Positions 1 to 6,123 of a stretch of 64,000 bases of DNA are shown here, piece after piece. Position 1 is the stretch's first letter. Each line of letters opens with the position of its first letter. The position numbers and the translations under genes were made by a program. The DNA is taken from contig NZ_MJUX01000004.1 of NCBI RefSeq assembly GCF_001927245.1, positions 248,001 through 312,000 of the forward strand, given 5' to 3'. Source of the DNA: Acuticoccus yangtzensis (lineage in GTDB: Bacteria; Pseudomonadota; Alphaproteobacteria; Rhizobiales; Amorphaceae). The notes under the pieces are model-generated. The model was not told where the DNA came from. It saw only the letters and a list, made by a program, of their open reading frames with translations, and did not search any database.

Positions 1-33
1 CGTCCGCCCCCGTCTCAGGCCGTGCGGCGCCCG

Positions 34-957
34 TCAGGCCGCAGCGCTCGCCTCGGCCGCGGCGTAATCCACAGGCGTGGCGTGCCAGCCTTCGGCCCGT
101 TTTTCCCAAAACCGCGCCTTCAGGGCGAGCGACACGGGGCCGGGACTGTCGTTGCCCAGCATGCGCCCGTCGATTCGCGAGGCCGGCATGATCCCGCCGG
201 CGGTGGTGGAGAGGAAGATCTCGTCTGCCTCGCGGAACTCCTCCGCGGAAATGTCGCGCACCTCCAGCGGCAGGCCCATCTCCTCGCACAGCTCCATCAC
301 CGACTTCTGCGTCACGCCCTCCAGCGTGCCGCGCGCGGGGGTGGCGACGCGCCCGTCCGTCACGCAGAAGACGTTGAAGCCTGCGCCCTCGGTGACGTTG
401 CCGTCATGGTCGAGCAGCACGGCGAAGTCGGCCCCCGCCTCCTCCGCCTCGAACTGTCCGGCGGTGAGGTCGCCCCAGTGAAAATTCTTGCCGCGCGGGT
501 CGACGCTCGTGGCCGGGATGCGCCGCACGGTGGGGATCATCAGCCGCACGCCGCGCTCCTGCACCTCGGGCGGGGCGACCCAGGCCCACGGCATCGCCAT
601 CACCATGATGTAGGACGGGGCCTGCGAGGGCTGGCGCGGCGCACCCGGAGGCGGCGCGGCGCGTAGACAGTCCATCGCCACATAGGAGCGGGTGAGGCCG
701 GACAGCGCCACCGTGCGGTGGACGATGGCGCGGATCTCGTCGTCGCTCTCCTTCGGCACCATGCGCATGCGCTCCATGGAGGCGCGGAAGCGGGCCAGGT
801 GATCGTCGAGCCGGAAGAAGGCGCCGTCCCACACGCCGACCACGTCATAGGTCACGTCCGACCGCCGATAGCCCCAATGGGTGACGGGGATCTTCGCCTC
901 GCTCAGCGGCATGTAGCTGCCGTCGATATAGGCGGCGCCTTTGGTGTAGTCGCTCAT
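34..957 (-). CDS. Class IV PLP-dependent aminotransferase (branched-chain/D-amino-acid type)
   Basis: Predicted cytosolic aminotransferase of 307 residues, fold type IV PLP (BCAT/D-amino acid transaminase/4-amino-4-deoxychorismate lyase superfamily). The expected PLP lysine is K157 in GKNFHWGDLT, and the cofactor-contacting glutamate lies in the NVTEGAGFNVF block (E190). Length is normal for the family. The start at 957 is chosen because GAGAGGGAT lies just upstream; an in-frame ATG at 1020 would add 21 low-complexity residues. Substrate cannot be read from the sequence: proteins of this type are often annotated as branched-chain aminotransferase-like, and an (R)-amine or D-amino acid transaminase is possible. 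It stands alone on the minus strand, with no operon partner visible before the window edge. Confidence 0.85.
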   Translation of the reverse strand: MSDYTKGAAYIDGSYMPLSEAKIPVTHWGYRRSDVTYDVVGVWDGAFFRLDDHLARFRASMERMRMVPKESDDEIRAIVHRTVALSGLTRSYVAMDCLRAAPPPGAPRQPSQAPSYIMVMAMPWAWVAPPEVQERGVRLMIPTVRRIPATSVDPRGKNFHWGDLTAGQFEAEEAGADFAVLLDHDGNVTEGAGFNVFCVTDGRVATPARGTLEGVTQKSVMELCEEMGLPLEVRDISAEEFREADEIFLSTTAGGIMPASRIDGRMLGNDSPGPVSLALKARFWEKRAEGWHATPVDYAAAEASAAA

Positions 958-1422
958 CGGATCCCTCTCTTTCCAGTCCCGGCGGCCCGCATCGTCCCGC
1001 GGCGGCCCATGGTGGTGCATCGGCGCGCCCGTGTCATCGCCGGACTTCTCGCGGCCGGGCCGCGCCTCCGGCCTCGTTCTCGCTCATGCATGGTCCGTTC
1101 CGCCGGGCGTGCGGCGCGCATCCGGGTGCGGCAAATCGGCTCCCGTCAGCCGGCGTGACGGACGCGCCCCCGCCCTGTCCGGCTGGCCGCTGCCGCCGTC
1201 GCCCGTCCGTATGTCGGTGTGAGGGCGCCCTCCGCGACCCGACGCTTTGACTTGGAATGCATCTCTATTTCGGATCGTTACGAAGAGAAATTCACCTTAT
1301 AATCCCTCCAATTATAGATGAAGTGCCGGCGCTTGCCTTGGTCTCTGGACTGGAATAGTCCGCTTTTGCGGTGCCCTGCGTCGCAGCGGCGCCTTTCCAC
1401 TTTCCGGCCTGCGGACGATTGC
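958..1422. other. Intergenic region between divergent aminotransferase and exb/tonB operon
   Basis: This 465-bp stretch holds no convincing gene. The left part is GC-rich like the coding DNA. The part from about 1247 to 1320 is clearly richer in A+T and probably carries the exb operon promoter: a TTGACT at 1247-1252 and a TATAAT at 1298-1303 are visible, but they are too far apart to be one promoter. An imperfect dyad at 1297-1317 is listed separately. Confidence 0.5.
1297..1317. promoter_or_regulatory. AT-rich imperfect inverted repeat upstream of exb/tonB operon
   Basis: TTATAAT, seven bases, then ATTATAG form a 21-bp dyad with 6 of 7 pairs matching, about 105 bp before the first start codon of the operon and overlapping a -10-like TATAAT. 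The location and AT-richness suit an operator, for instance for an iron-responsive repressor as is usual for exbBD-tonB genes. No specific regulator can be assigned from the bases alone. Confidence 0.35.
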
Positions 1423-1869
1423 ATGACCCTCATCTCAACGCGCCTCGCGGCGTCCTTCATCGTTGCGGCGATGCTTGCCGGTCCGGCGTGGGCCGAGACG
1501 GCCGCGCCGACGCCCGCAGCGCCCAATCTCGGCCTGTCGCTCAACAGCCTGCAGACCGAGGGGAGCGCCTGCCGCGTCACCTTCGTGGCCACCAACGCCA
1601 TGGGCGTGGAGGTCGACGATCTGGGCATCGAGGTCGCCATCTTCCGCAAAGGCGGCGCGCTGGAGCGGCTGATGCGGCTCAATCTCGGCCACTTCCTCGA
1701 CGGCAAGACGCGCGTGCGCCAGTTCGACCTCGCCGGCACCGACTGCACCGCCGTCGAAGCGATCCTCATCAACGACGTCACCGCGTGCGACGGCGACGGG
1801 CTCGACCCGCTGGTTTGCCTGCGCGCCATCACCGCCACCTCCAACACCGACACCGGATTCAGCCTGTGA
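1423..1869 (+). CDS. Small secreted four-cysteine protein leading the exb/tonB operon
   Basis: Unrecognised 148-residue protein. The first 25 residues form a clear Sec signal peptide (hydrophobic core LAASFIVAAMLAGP, cleavage after AWA). The mature part has four cysteines (contexts GSACRV, GTDCTA, VTACDG, LVCLR), an even number that would allow two disulfides in the periplasm. Its stop overlaps the GTG start of exbB by two bases, so it is translationally coupled to that gene and probably acts with the ExbB/ExbD/TonB machine. The ATG at 1423 is chosen because the signal peptide follows it directly; an upstream in-frame ATG at 1318 would place 35 non-hydrophobic residues in front. Function unknown. 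Confidence 0.75.
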   Translation: MTLISTRLAASFIVAAMLAGPAWAETAAPTPAAPNLGLSLNSLQTEGSACRVTFVATNAMGVEVDDLGIEVAIFRKGGALERLMRLNLGHFLDGKTRVRQFDLAGTDCTAVEAILINDVTACDGDGLDPLVCLRAITATSNTDTGFSL

Positions 1870-2588
1870 ACTTCGAAACGATCGTTCAGAGCCTCGTCGC
1901 CCGGCTCCAGGCCGAGGACGGCATCCTGTCCGTTCTCGCCCTCGGCGGGCCGGTGGTCATGCTGCTCGTCGCCCTGTCGGTGGTGATGATCGCGGTCAGC
2001 CTCATCAAGCTCGCCCAGTTCGCGCGCGCCGGTGTCGGTCGCCACGGTGCGGCGGAGCGTGCGGTCGAGACGGCGCTGCGCGGCGAGGCGGACGGGCGTC
2101 AGCGCTCCGGCGGCCCGCTGAGCCGCCAGGTCATCGCGCTGCAGATCGCCGAGGGGACGAACACCGCCGACGCGCGCGAGGCGGCCGAGAGCTACGCCGC
2201 GCTGCGCCTGCACCAGCTCCGCAAACTGGTGAACCTCCTCGACACCATCGCCCAGATCTCGCCTCTGCTGGGCCTTTTCGGCACCGTTCTCGGGATGATC
2301 GAGGCGTTTCAGGCGCTGGAGGGGGCGGGCAGCGCGGTCGACCCGTCGATCCTGGCGGGCGGGATCTGGGTGGCGCTCCTCACCACCGCGGTCGGCCTCG
2401 CGGTGGCGATGCCCGCGTCGGTCATCTCGTCCTGGTTCGAGTCGCGGATCGAGAACGAGCGGGTGGCGCTCGACACCTTGATCAGCCGCCTGGCGACGGG
2501 GTCGCGCGCCGGCCGCCTCGCCCACCCCGCCCGGCGCGGCGCCGGTCCCCGCGGCCCCGGCGATGCCGCCGCCCTCGCGGCCGAATGA
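1866..2588 (+). CDS. exbB: MotA/TolQ/ExbB proton channel family protein
   Basis: Inner-membrane stator subunit that, with ExbD, turns the proton gradient into movement of TonB; 240 residues. Three membrane segments are visible (about 21-50, 131-148 and 167-190). The second carries ISPLLGLFGTVLGM with T140, and the third ALLTTAVGLAVAMP with T173/T174, the threonine positions that line the channel in this family. The GTG start overlaps the stop of the preceding secreted-protein gene (GTGA). It lies in an operon with two exbD genes and tonB. The 25-residue Gly/Ala/Pro-rich tail is not conserved-looking. TolQ is less likely because no tolA, tolB or pal follows. Confidence 0.9.
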   Translation: MNFETIVQSLVARLQAEDGILSVLALGGPVVMLLVALSVVMIAVSLIKLAQFARAGVGRHGAAERAVETALRGEADGRQRSGGPLSRQVIALQIAEGTNTADAREAAESYAALRLHQLRKLVNLLDTIAQISPLLGLFGTVLGMIEAFQALEGAGSAVDPSILAGGIWVALLTTAVGLAVAMPASVISSWFESRIENERVALDTLISRLATGSRAGRLAHPARRGAGPRGPGDAAALAAE

Positions 2589-2625
2589 TGGGCGCCTTCA
2601 ACCCGGCCGGCACGACGAGGCGCGC

Positions 2626-3030
2626 GTGATCGCCGCGCCCGTGCGCAAGAGGCGCCGCCTGCCGCTGACACCGCTGATCGACGTCATCTTCCTGCTGCTC
2701 CTCTTCTTCATGCTGTCGTCCACCTTCCTGCGCTTTGCCGATGTCGAAGTGGCCGCCGCCGCGGGTGCCTCGCCCCGCGCCGCCGCGCCCGCGGGCGACA
2801 CGGCACTCCTGAAGCTCAGGTTCGACGGTACGCTGGCGCTCGGCCCCCGCACCGTGGCGCTCGCCGACCTCGCCGCGGAACTGTCGGCGCTGCCTGGGGA
2901 CGGGATCGCGCGGCTGATCCTCACCGCCGACCGCGGCGCCTCCGTTCAGGCGCTGGTGGAGGTGCTGGAGGTGGTGGAGGCCGGGGCGCTGCCGGTGATC
3001 CTCGCCGCCCCCCCGGAGGAGACGCCGTGA
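2626..3030 (+). CDS. exbD: ExbD/TolR family biopolymer transport protein, canonical copy
   Basis: Single-pass stator protein of 134 residues with a short basic cytoplasmic head (RKRRRLP), one membrane helix (about 15-35) and a periplasmic domain. The helix holds the invariant aspartate in PLIDVIFLLLLFF (D19), equivalent to the proton-carrying Asp of E. coli ExbD/TolR. I chose the GTG at 2626 because GAGG lies just before it and the basic head follows at once; an ATG at 2563 in the same frame would overlap exbB by 26 bases and add 21 residues. The second exbD starts four bases before its end. Confidence 0.88.
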   Translation: MIAAPVRKRRRLPLTPLIDVIFLLLLFFMLSSTFLRFADVEVAAAAGASPRAAAPAGDTALLKLRFDGTLALGPRTVALADLAAELSALPGDGIARLILTADRGASVQALVEVLEVVEAGALPVILAAPPEETP

Positions 3031-3443
3031 GCCGCCTGCGCGCCCCCGCCCGCAAGGCCGACAAGGGCGAGCCGACGATCGCGCTCATCAACGTCGTCTT
3101 CCTGCTGCTCGTCTTCTTCCTCGTCGCCGGTACGCTGTCGGCGCCGCGCGATGCCGCGGTGGAGCTCGCCGACTCGACCGCCTTCGACCCCGCCGCGCTG
3201 GACCCCGCCGCGATCTACGTGGACGCCGGGGGACAGTTGCGCGTGATGGGTGAGGCCGTCGCCGCCGAGGAGGCCATCGCGCGGGTTGAGGCGGTTGCGA
3301 CGCCGGAGCCCGGCGCGCCGCTCACCATCGTGCCCGACCGTACGCTCGACGCGCGCGATATGCTGGCCCGCCTCGCCGCCTTGCGCGCGGCGACGGATCG
3401 GCCGCTGACGATCCTCACCCGCCGCCGCACGGAGGCCGATTGA
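3027..3443 (+). CDS. Second ExbD-like protein with Asn replacing the membrane Asp
   Basis: 138-residue ExbD/TolR-type protein: basic head, one membrane helix (about 17-37), periplasmic C-terminal domain. Aligned with the upstream copy, PLIDVIFLLLLFF becomes ALINVVFLLLVFF, so the proton-carrying aspartate is an asparagine (N22). The rest of the helix is conserved, so this is a real paralogue rather than a decayed copy. It starts with GTG overlapping the previous stop and its own stop overlaps tonB, so all four are translationally coupled. Known of the family: loss of this Asp in E. coli ExbD or TolR abolishes energy transduction. I infer that this copy needs the canonical ExbD as a partner, perhaps as a heterodimer in one ExbB pentamer. 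Confidence 0.85.
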   Translation: MSRLRAPARKADKGEPTIALINVVFLLLVFFLVAGTLSAPRDAAVELADSTAFDPAALDPAAIYVDAGGQLRVMGEAVAAEEAIARVEAVATPEPGAPLTIVPDRTLDARDMLARLAALRAATDRPLTILTRRRTEAD

Positions 3444-4684
3444 TGGCCTTGCGCATTTCGCCCCGCGCGTGGATCGCCGCCGTCGTCCTGTCGCTGATCA
3501 TCCATTTGACGATCGCGCTGGCGATGACCGAGACGGGAACGCCCCCCGCTCCGAGCGAGGCGGCGGCGACGCCTGTCACCATCGTGGTGGAACCGACCGC
3601 GCTGGAGGAGGTGACGACGGAGGCGGCCGAGGCGGAGGCGATCGAGGCCGCCGCCGTCGCGCCCGACGAGGGGCTCGAGGCGGAGATCGCGGACGCGGAC
3701 GAGGCCGCCCCGGTCGAGCCGAGCGAAGCGGAGCCGGTGGCGGACGCGGACCCTGCGCCGGTGGACGCCGCGGCCGTGGATGCGGAGGTCGTCGAGGCGG
3801 ACGCCGCCGAGGTGGACGCGGCGCCGGTGGAGACGGTCGAAGTCGTCACCGAGCCGGCCCCTGCAGAGATCGTGCCCGCGGACGCTGTGGCGGTCGCCGA
3901 GGCCGCGCCGCTCGAACTGGAGGTGGCCGAGGTTCCCCCGGTCGATCCCACCCCGGTCGAGGTGGCGATGGCGGCCCCCGAACCGCCGGCAGAGCCGGTG
4001 GCCGAAGCGCCGCCCCCCGCGCCCGCCGAGGACGCCGGCGAGGCAGACACGCAGGCGGCTACAGTCGAGCCCGTGCCCGATATCGCCCAGCGCCCGGCCG
4101 ATCCGACGATCGCCTTCCCGATGGCGCGCCCCTCCCCCGACGCGCCGCAGGAGCCGCCGACCGCCGAGGAGATGGCCGCCTTCGAGAGCGTGCCCGTGCC
4201 GCTCTTCAACCCCGCGACGCCCGCCGAGCGAGCCGCGGCCGATGCGCGGTTCCGCGCGCGTGAGGCCCGCCGGATGGCCGAGGCGCGCCGCGCCGCGCAG
4301 GAGCGCCGCGAGGCCGAGGCGCAGCGCGCGGCGACCCGCCGTGCCGCGGCGGCGGAGGCGCGCACGACGCGCCGTGCCGCGCGCACCGGCGGAAGGACAT
4401 CCGGCGCCCAGGCCGCCGCCGCGGAGGCGGCCTACGGGCGTGCCGTCCGCTCCCGCGTCGCACAGGCGTTCGGGCGGCAGGGCGCGCGGGGTCGCGGCCG
4501 CGCCGTGGTGCGCTTCACCGTCGGCCGCAACGGCGCGGTGTCGGGTGTGACGCTGGTCGAGAGTTCCGGCGACCGCGGCATCGACCGTGCCGCCCTCGCC
4601 GCCCTCAACACACGCTTCCCCGCCTTTCCCGCCTCGGTCACGCGGGCGAGCCTGTCCTTCGCCATTCCCCTCCGCGTCCAGTAG
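3443..4684 (+). CDS. tonB: TonB family protein with very long acidic Ala/Glu/Val/Pro linker
   Basis: 413 residues. Residues 9-28 form the N-terminal membrane anchor, with the SxxxH motif of TonB (S17 and H21 in LSLIIH). A linker of about 230 residues rich in A, E, V, D and P replaces the usual Pro-Glu/Pro-Lys spacer. Residues about 265-320 are strongly Arg/Ala-rich and probably helical. The TonB C-terminal domain (about 332-413) contains RAVVRFTVGRNGAVSGVTL and ESSGDRGIDRAAL. It spans the periplasm and energises outer-membrane receptors; none is encoded nearby. ATG 3443 overlaps the exbD stop; a TTG one codon earlier is an alternative start. The linker's alternating acidic composition is unlike most TonBs and would suit a long rod. 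Confidence 0.88.
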   Translation: MALRISPRAWIAAVVLSLIIHLTIALAMTETGTPPAPSEAAATPVTIVVEPTALEEVTTEAAEAEAIEAAAVAPDEGLEAEIADADEAAPVEPSEAEPVADADPAPVDAAAVDAEVVEADAAEVDAAPVETVEVVTEPAPAEIVPADAVAVAEAAPLELEVAEVPPVDPTPVEVAMAAPEPPAEPVAEAPPPAPAEDAGEADTQAATVEPVPDIAQRPADPTIAFPMARPSPDAPQEPPTAEEMAAFESVPVPLFNPATPAERAAADARFRAREARRMAEARRAAQERREAEAQRAATRRAAAAEARTTRRAARTGGRTSGAQAAAAEAAYGRAVRSRVAQAFGRQGARGRGRAVVRFTVGRNGAVSGVTLVESSGDRGIDRAALAALNTRFPAFPASVTRASLSFAIPLRVQ

Positions 4685-4806
4685 GGCGTCCAGTAGGGCG
4701 CGGCGGCCCGCCGCATTCGTGCGTTGGGCCCCGCGCAGGCGCCAGAGCGTGCGACGGGCTCCCGCGCCAGCGCAGCGCCATGACGACGACCGACCGCGAA
4801 ACGCAA

Positions 4807-4849
4807 AAAGCCGTGCGGCGGGACAGATCACTGCCCGCCGCACGGCTTT
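4807..4849. terminator. Strong bidirectional rho-independent terminator
   Basis: A perfect 16-bp stem (4807-4822 with 4834-4849, sequence AAAGCCGTGCGGCGGG on the left arm) with an 11-base loop. It has an A-run on its left side and TTT on its right, so it can terminate tonB on the plus strand and the tRNA-Pro/DUF3830 transcript on the minus strand. Confidence 0.85.
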
Positions 4850-4922
4850 CAACGGATCGTCGTCACACCGCGCGCATCAACTTGCGCAGTGCATGGTCCC
4901 CACCAGTTTTCATTGAATTGAG

Positions 4923-4999
4923 TGGTCGGAGTGGCAGGATTTGAACCTGCGACCCCCTCGTCCCGAACGAGGTGCGCTACCAGGCTGCGCTACACTCCG
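4923..4999 (-). tRNA. tRNA-Pro (anticodon CGG)
   Basis: Reading the minus strand, the acceptor stem CGGAGTG pairs with CACTCCG, followed by discriminator A and an encoded CCA (4923-4925). The anticodon arm CTCGTTCGGGACGAG has loop TTCGGGA, giving anticodon CGG, which reads the proline codon CCG. The T-arm contains GGTTCAAATCC. All stems close without mismatches. Confidence 0.95.
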
Positions 5000-5034
5000 T
5001 GTGCCGAGCCATCTAGCCGGATTCGGCTGTCAGC

Positions 5035-5454
5035 TCAACCCTCAGCCAGCGTTATTTTCAACGGCTGTGCGCCGTGCCAGAGGCACCGCGTCCCGAGGGC
5101 GTGGAGGCTCTCTAGCCCACTCGTGAGCGTAAGGAAATGGTTTCCGGCCAGTTGTCCCATTTTCGATGCGAAATGCACACCTCCATAGGCGAGAAGGATT
5201 TCGGTCTCAGAAATTCCGCCCGGATAGAGGATCATCTGCCCAGGGGCGGGATAGCTGGTATGGTTCTCGTAGGTGACGCCGAAGTCGCGCTCGCCCAGCG
5301 GAACCCACACGCCCTCGCCGCTCCAACGCACGTGCACGAACTGACTCTCGAACGGCATGTTCGCCTTGAAGGCCGCGCACGTCTTCGGCGCCTTCTCCTC
5401 CTCCAGCACCGCCTCGAACACAAACGGCCCGGCCTCGACCTTCACCTTCGTCAT
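5035..5454 (-). CDS. DUF3830 family protein (cyclophilin-like fold)
   Basis: 139-residue soluble protein recognised as DUF3830 from its pattern: a short beta start (MTKVKVEAGPFVFEAVLEEE), then KAPKTCAAF, the tryptophan segment GEGVWVPLGERDFG, YPAPGQMILYPGG and a GVHFASKMGQLAGNHF tail. The fold predicted for this family is a cyclophilin-like barrel; the biochemical role is unknown, and members often sit near amide or hydantoin catabolism genes. Start 5454 has GAGG six bases upstream; an ATG at 5466 lacks such a site. It lies 35 bp upstream of the tRNA-Pro on the same strand and may be cotranscribed with it. Confidence 0.8.
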   Translation of the reverse strand: MTKVKVEAGPFVFEAVLEEEKAPKTCAAFKANMPFESQFVHVRWSGEGVWVPLGERDFGVTYENHTSYPAPGQMILYPGGISETEILLAYGGVHFASKMGQLAGNHFLTLTSGLESLHALGTRCLWHGAQPLKITLAEG

Positions 5455-6123
5455 CGTGATCCTCATCTTGTCGGCGCCGCTCCGGGGCGCAGTCTCAGGA
5501 CGCCATAGCCCGCCGCCCGCTCGAACGCCATGCACGCCCCGCGCCGCACGTCCCGACGACAGGACCGCACAGTCTCAACGGCCCCGCACAGTCAATCACC
5601 CGCGTCGTGCCGCGCGCTGCCTGTGCATGACGCGGCGGGTAAAGGCACCGTCATCGCGCCGTCACGAATCGGCGGCCACGGATCGGATCCGCGCCGCTGG
5701 CAAGGCGCAGCGCACAACGATGTTGATAAGTGGCCGATAACGCTCGAACAGGTGTGCAAGCAGGCGCTTAAGGGTGAACCTTAAGGGACCGGAGCGGGCC
5801 GCCGTACGCGCTCCGAGTGGCCGCACCGCCATCCACAAGGCCGCGGCGCCGGGCCATCCACAGCGAGCCCGCCCGCATCGACGTCGGGCCCCGATGTTTA
5901 CCCTTCGTTCCGGCCATGATAATTTACTATTCATTAAGAGCTGACCCGCCATTTAGGTGGCATCGCGGCGCTCAGACACCATATGTGGTGTGTGGGGATG
6001 ATTCGGGAAGCCGGGGATAACCTCGTCCGTCCACAGGCGAGGCACCCCTCTCCCCTAGCCACCCCACCCCCTCCTGAGCACCTTCTGTCGCCCAGACGGG
6101 CCTAGTTTGGTGAAGGACGAACG
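5455..6123. other. Regulatory region upstream of nrdJ
   Basis: 669 bp without a convincing gene; the open frames here lack family resemblance. It holds an AT-rich stretch at about 5910-5960, an NrdR-box pair (listed separately), a direct repeat CTTAAGGG at about 5767-5790, and several near-matches to DnaA boxes (for instance TTATCAACA on the minus strand at 5721-5729 and two CATCCACA). The last 120 bp are the nrdJ leader. Confidence 0.5.
5944..5991 (+). promoter_or_regulatory. NrdR box pair upstream of nrdJ
   Basis: ACACCATATGTGGTGT at 5976-5991 fits the 16-bp NrdR box (acaCwAtATaTwGtgt) at nearly every position and is an almost perfect palindrome. A weaker copy, ACCCGCCATTTAGGTG, lies at 5944-5959, exactly 32 bp (about three helical turns) upstream, the usual spacing for paired NrdR boxes. 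NrdR is the ATP/dATP-sensing repressor of ribonucleotide reductase genes. The second box is degenerate (about half the positions match), so confidence in it is lower. Confidence 0.75.

Noticed and set aside
1866-4684. Tol-Pal system (tolQ-tolR-tolA) instead of ExbB/ExbD/TonB
   Set aside because: No tolB, pal or ybgF follows, there are two ExbD/TolR-type genes, and the last gene has the SxxxH anchor plus a TonB C-terminal domain.
5662-5952. Minus-strand open frame of 96 codons upstream of nrdJ
   Set aside because: Arg/Ala-rich composition, no family resemblance, no clear ribosome site, and it covers the AT-rich promoter/NrdR region.
5721-6033. Several near-DnaA boxes (TTATCAACA, CATCCACA) upstream of nrdJ suggesting an origin or DnaA control
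   Set aside because: Each has one or more mismatches, spacing is irregular, and no origin-linked genes (dnaA, dnaN, hemE, repC) are near. DnaA control of RNR genes is known elsewhere but the matches here are too weak.
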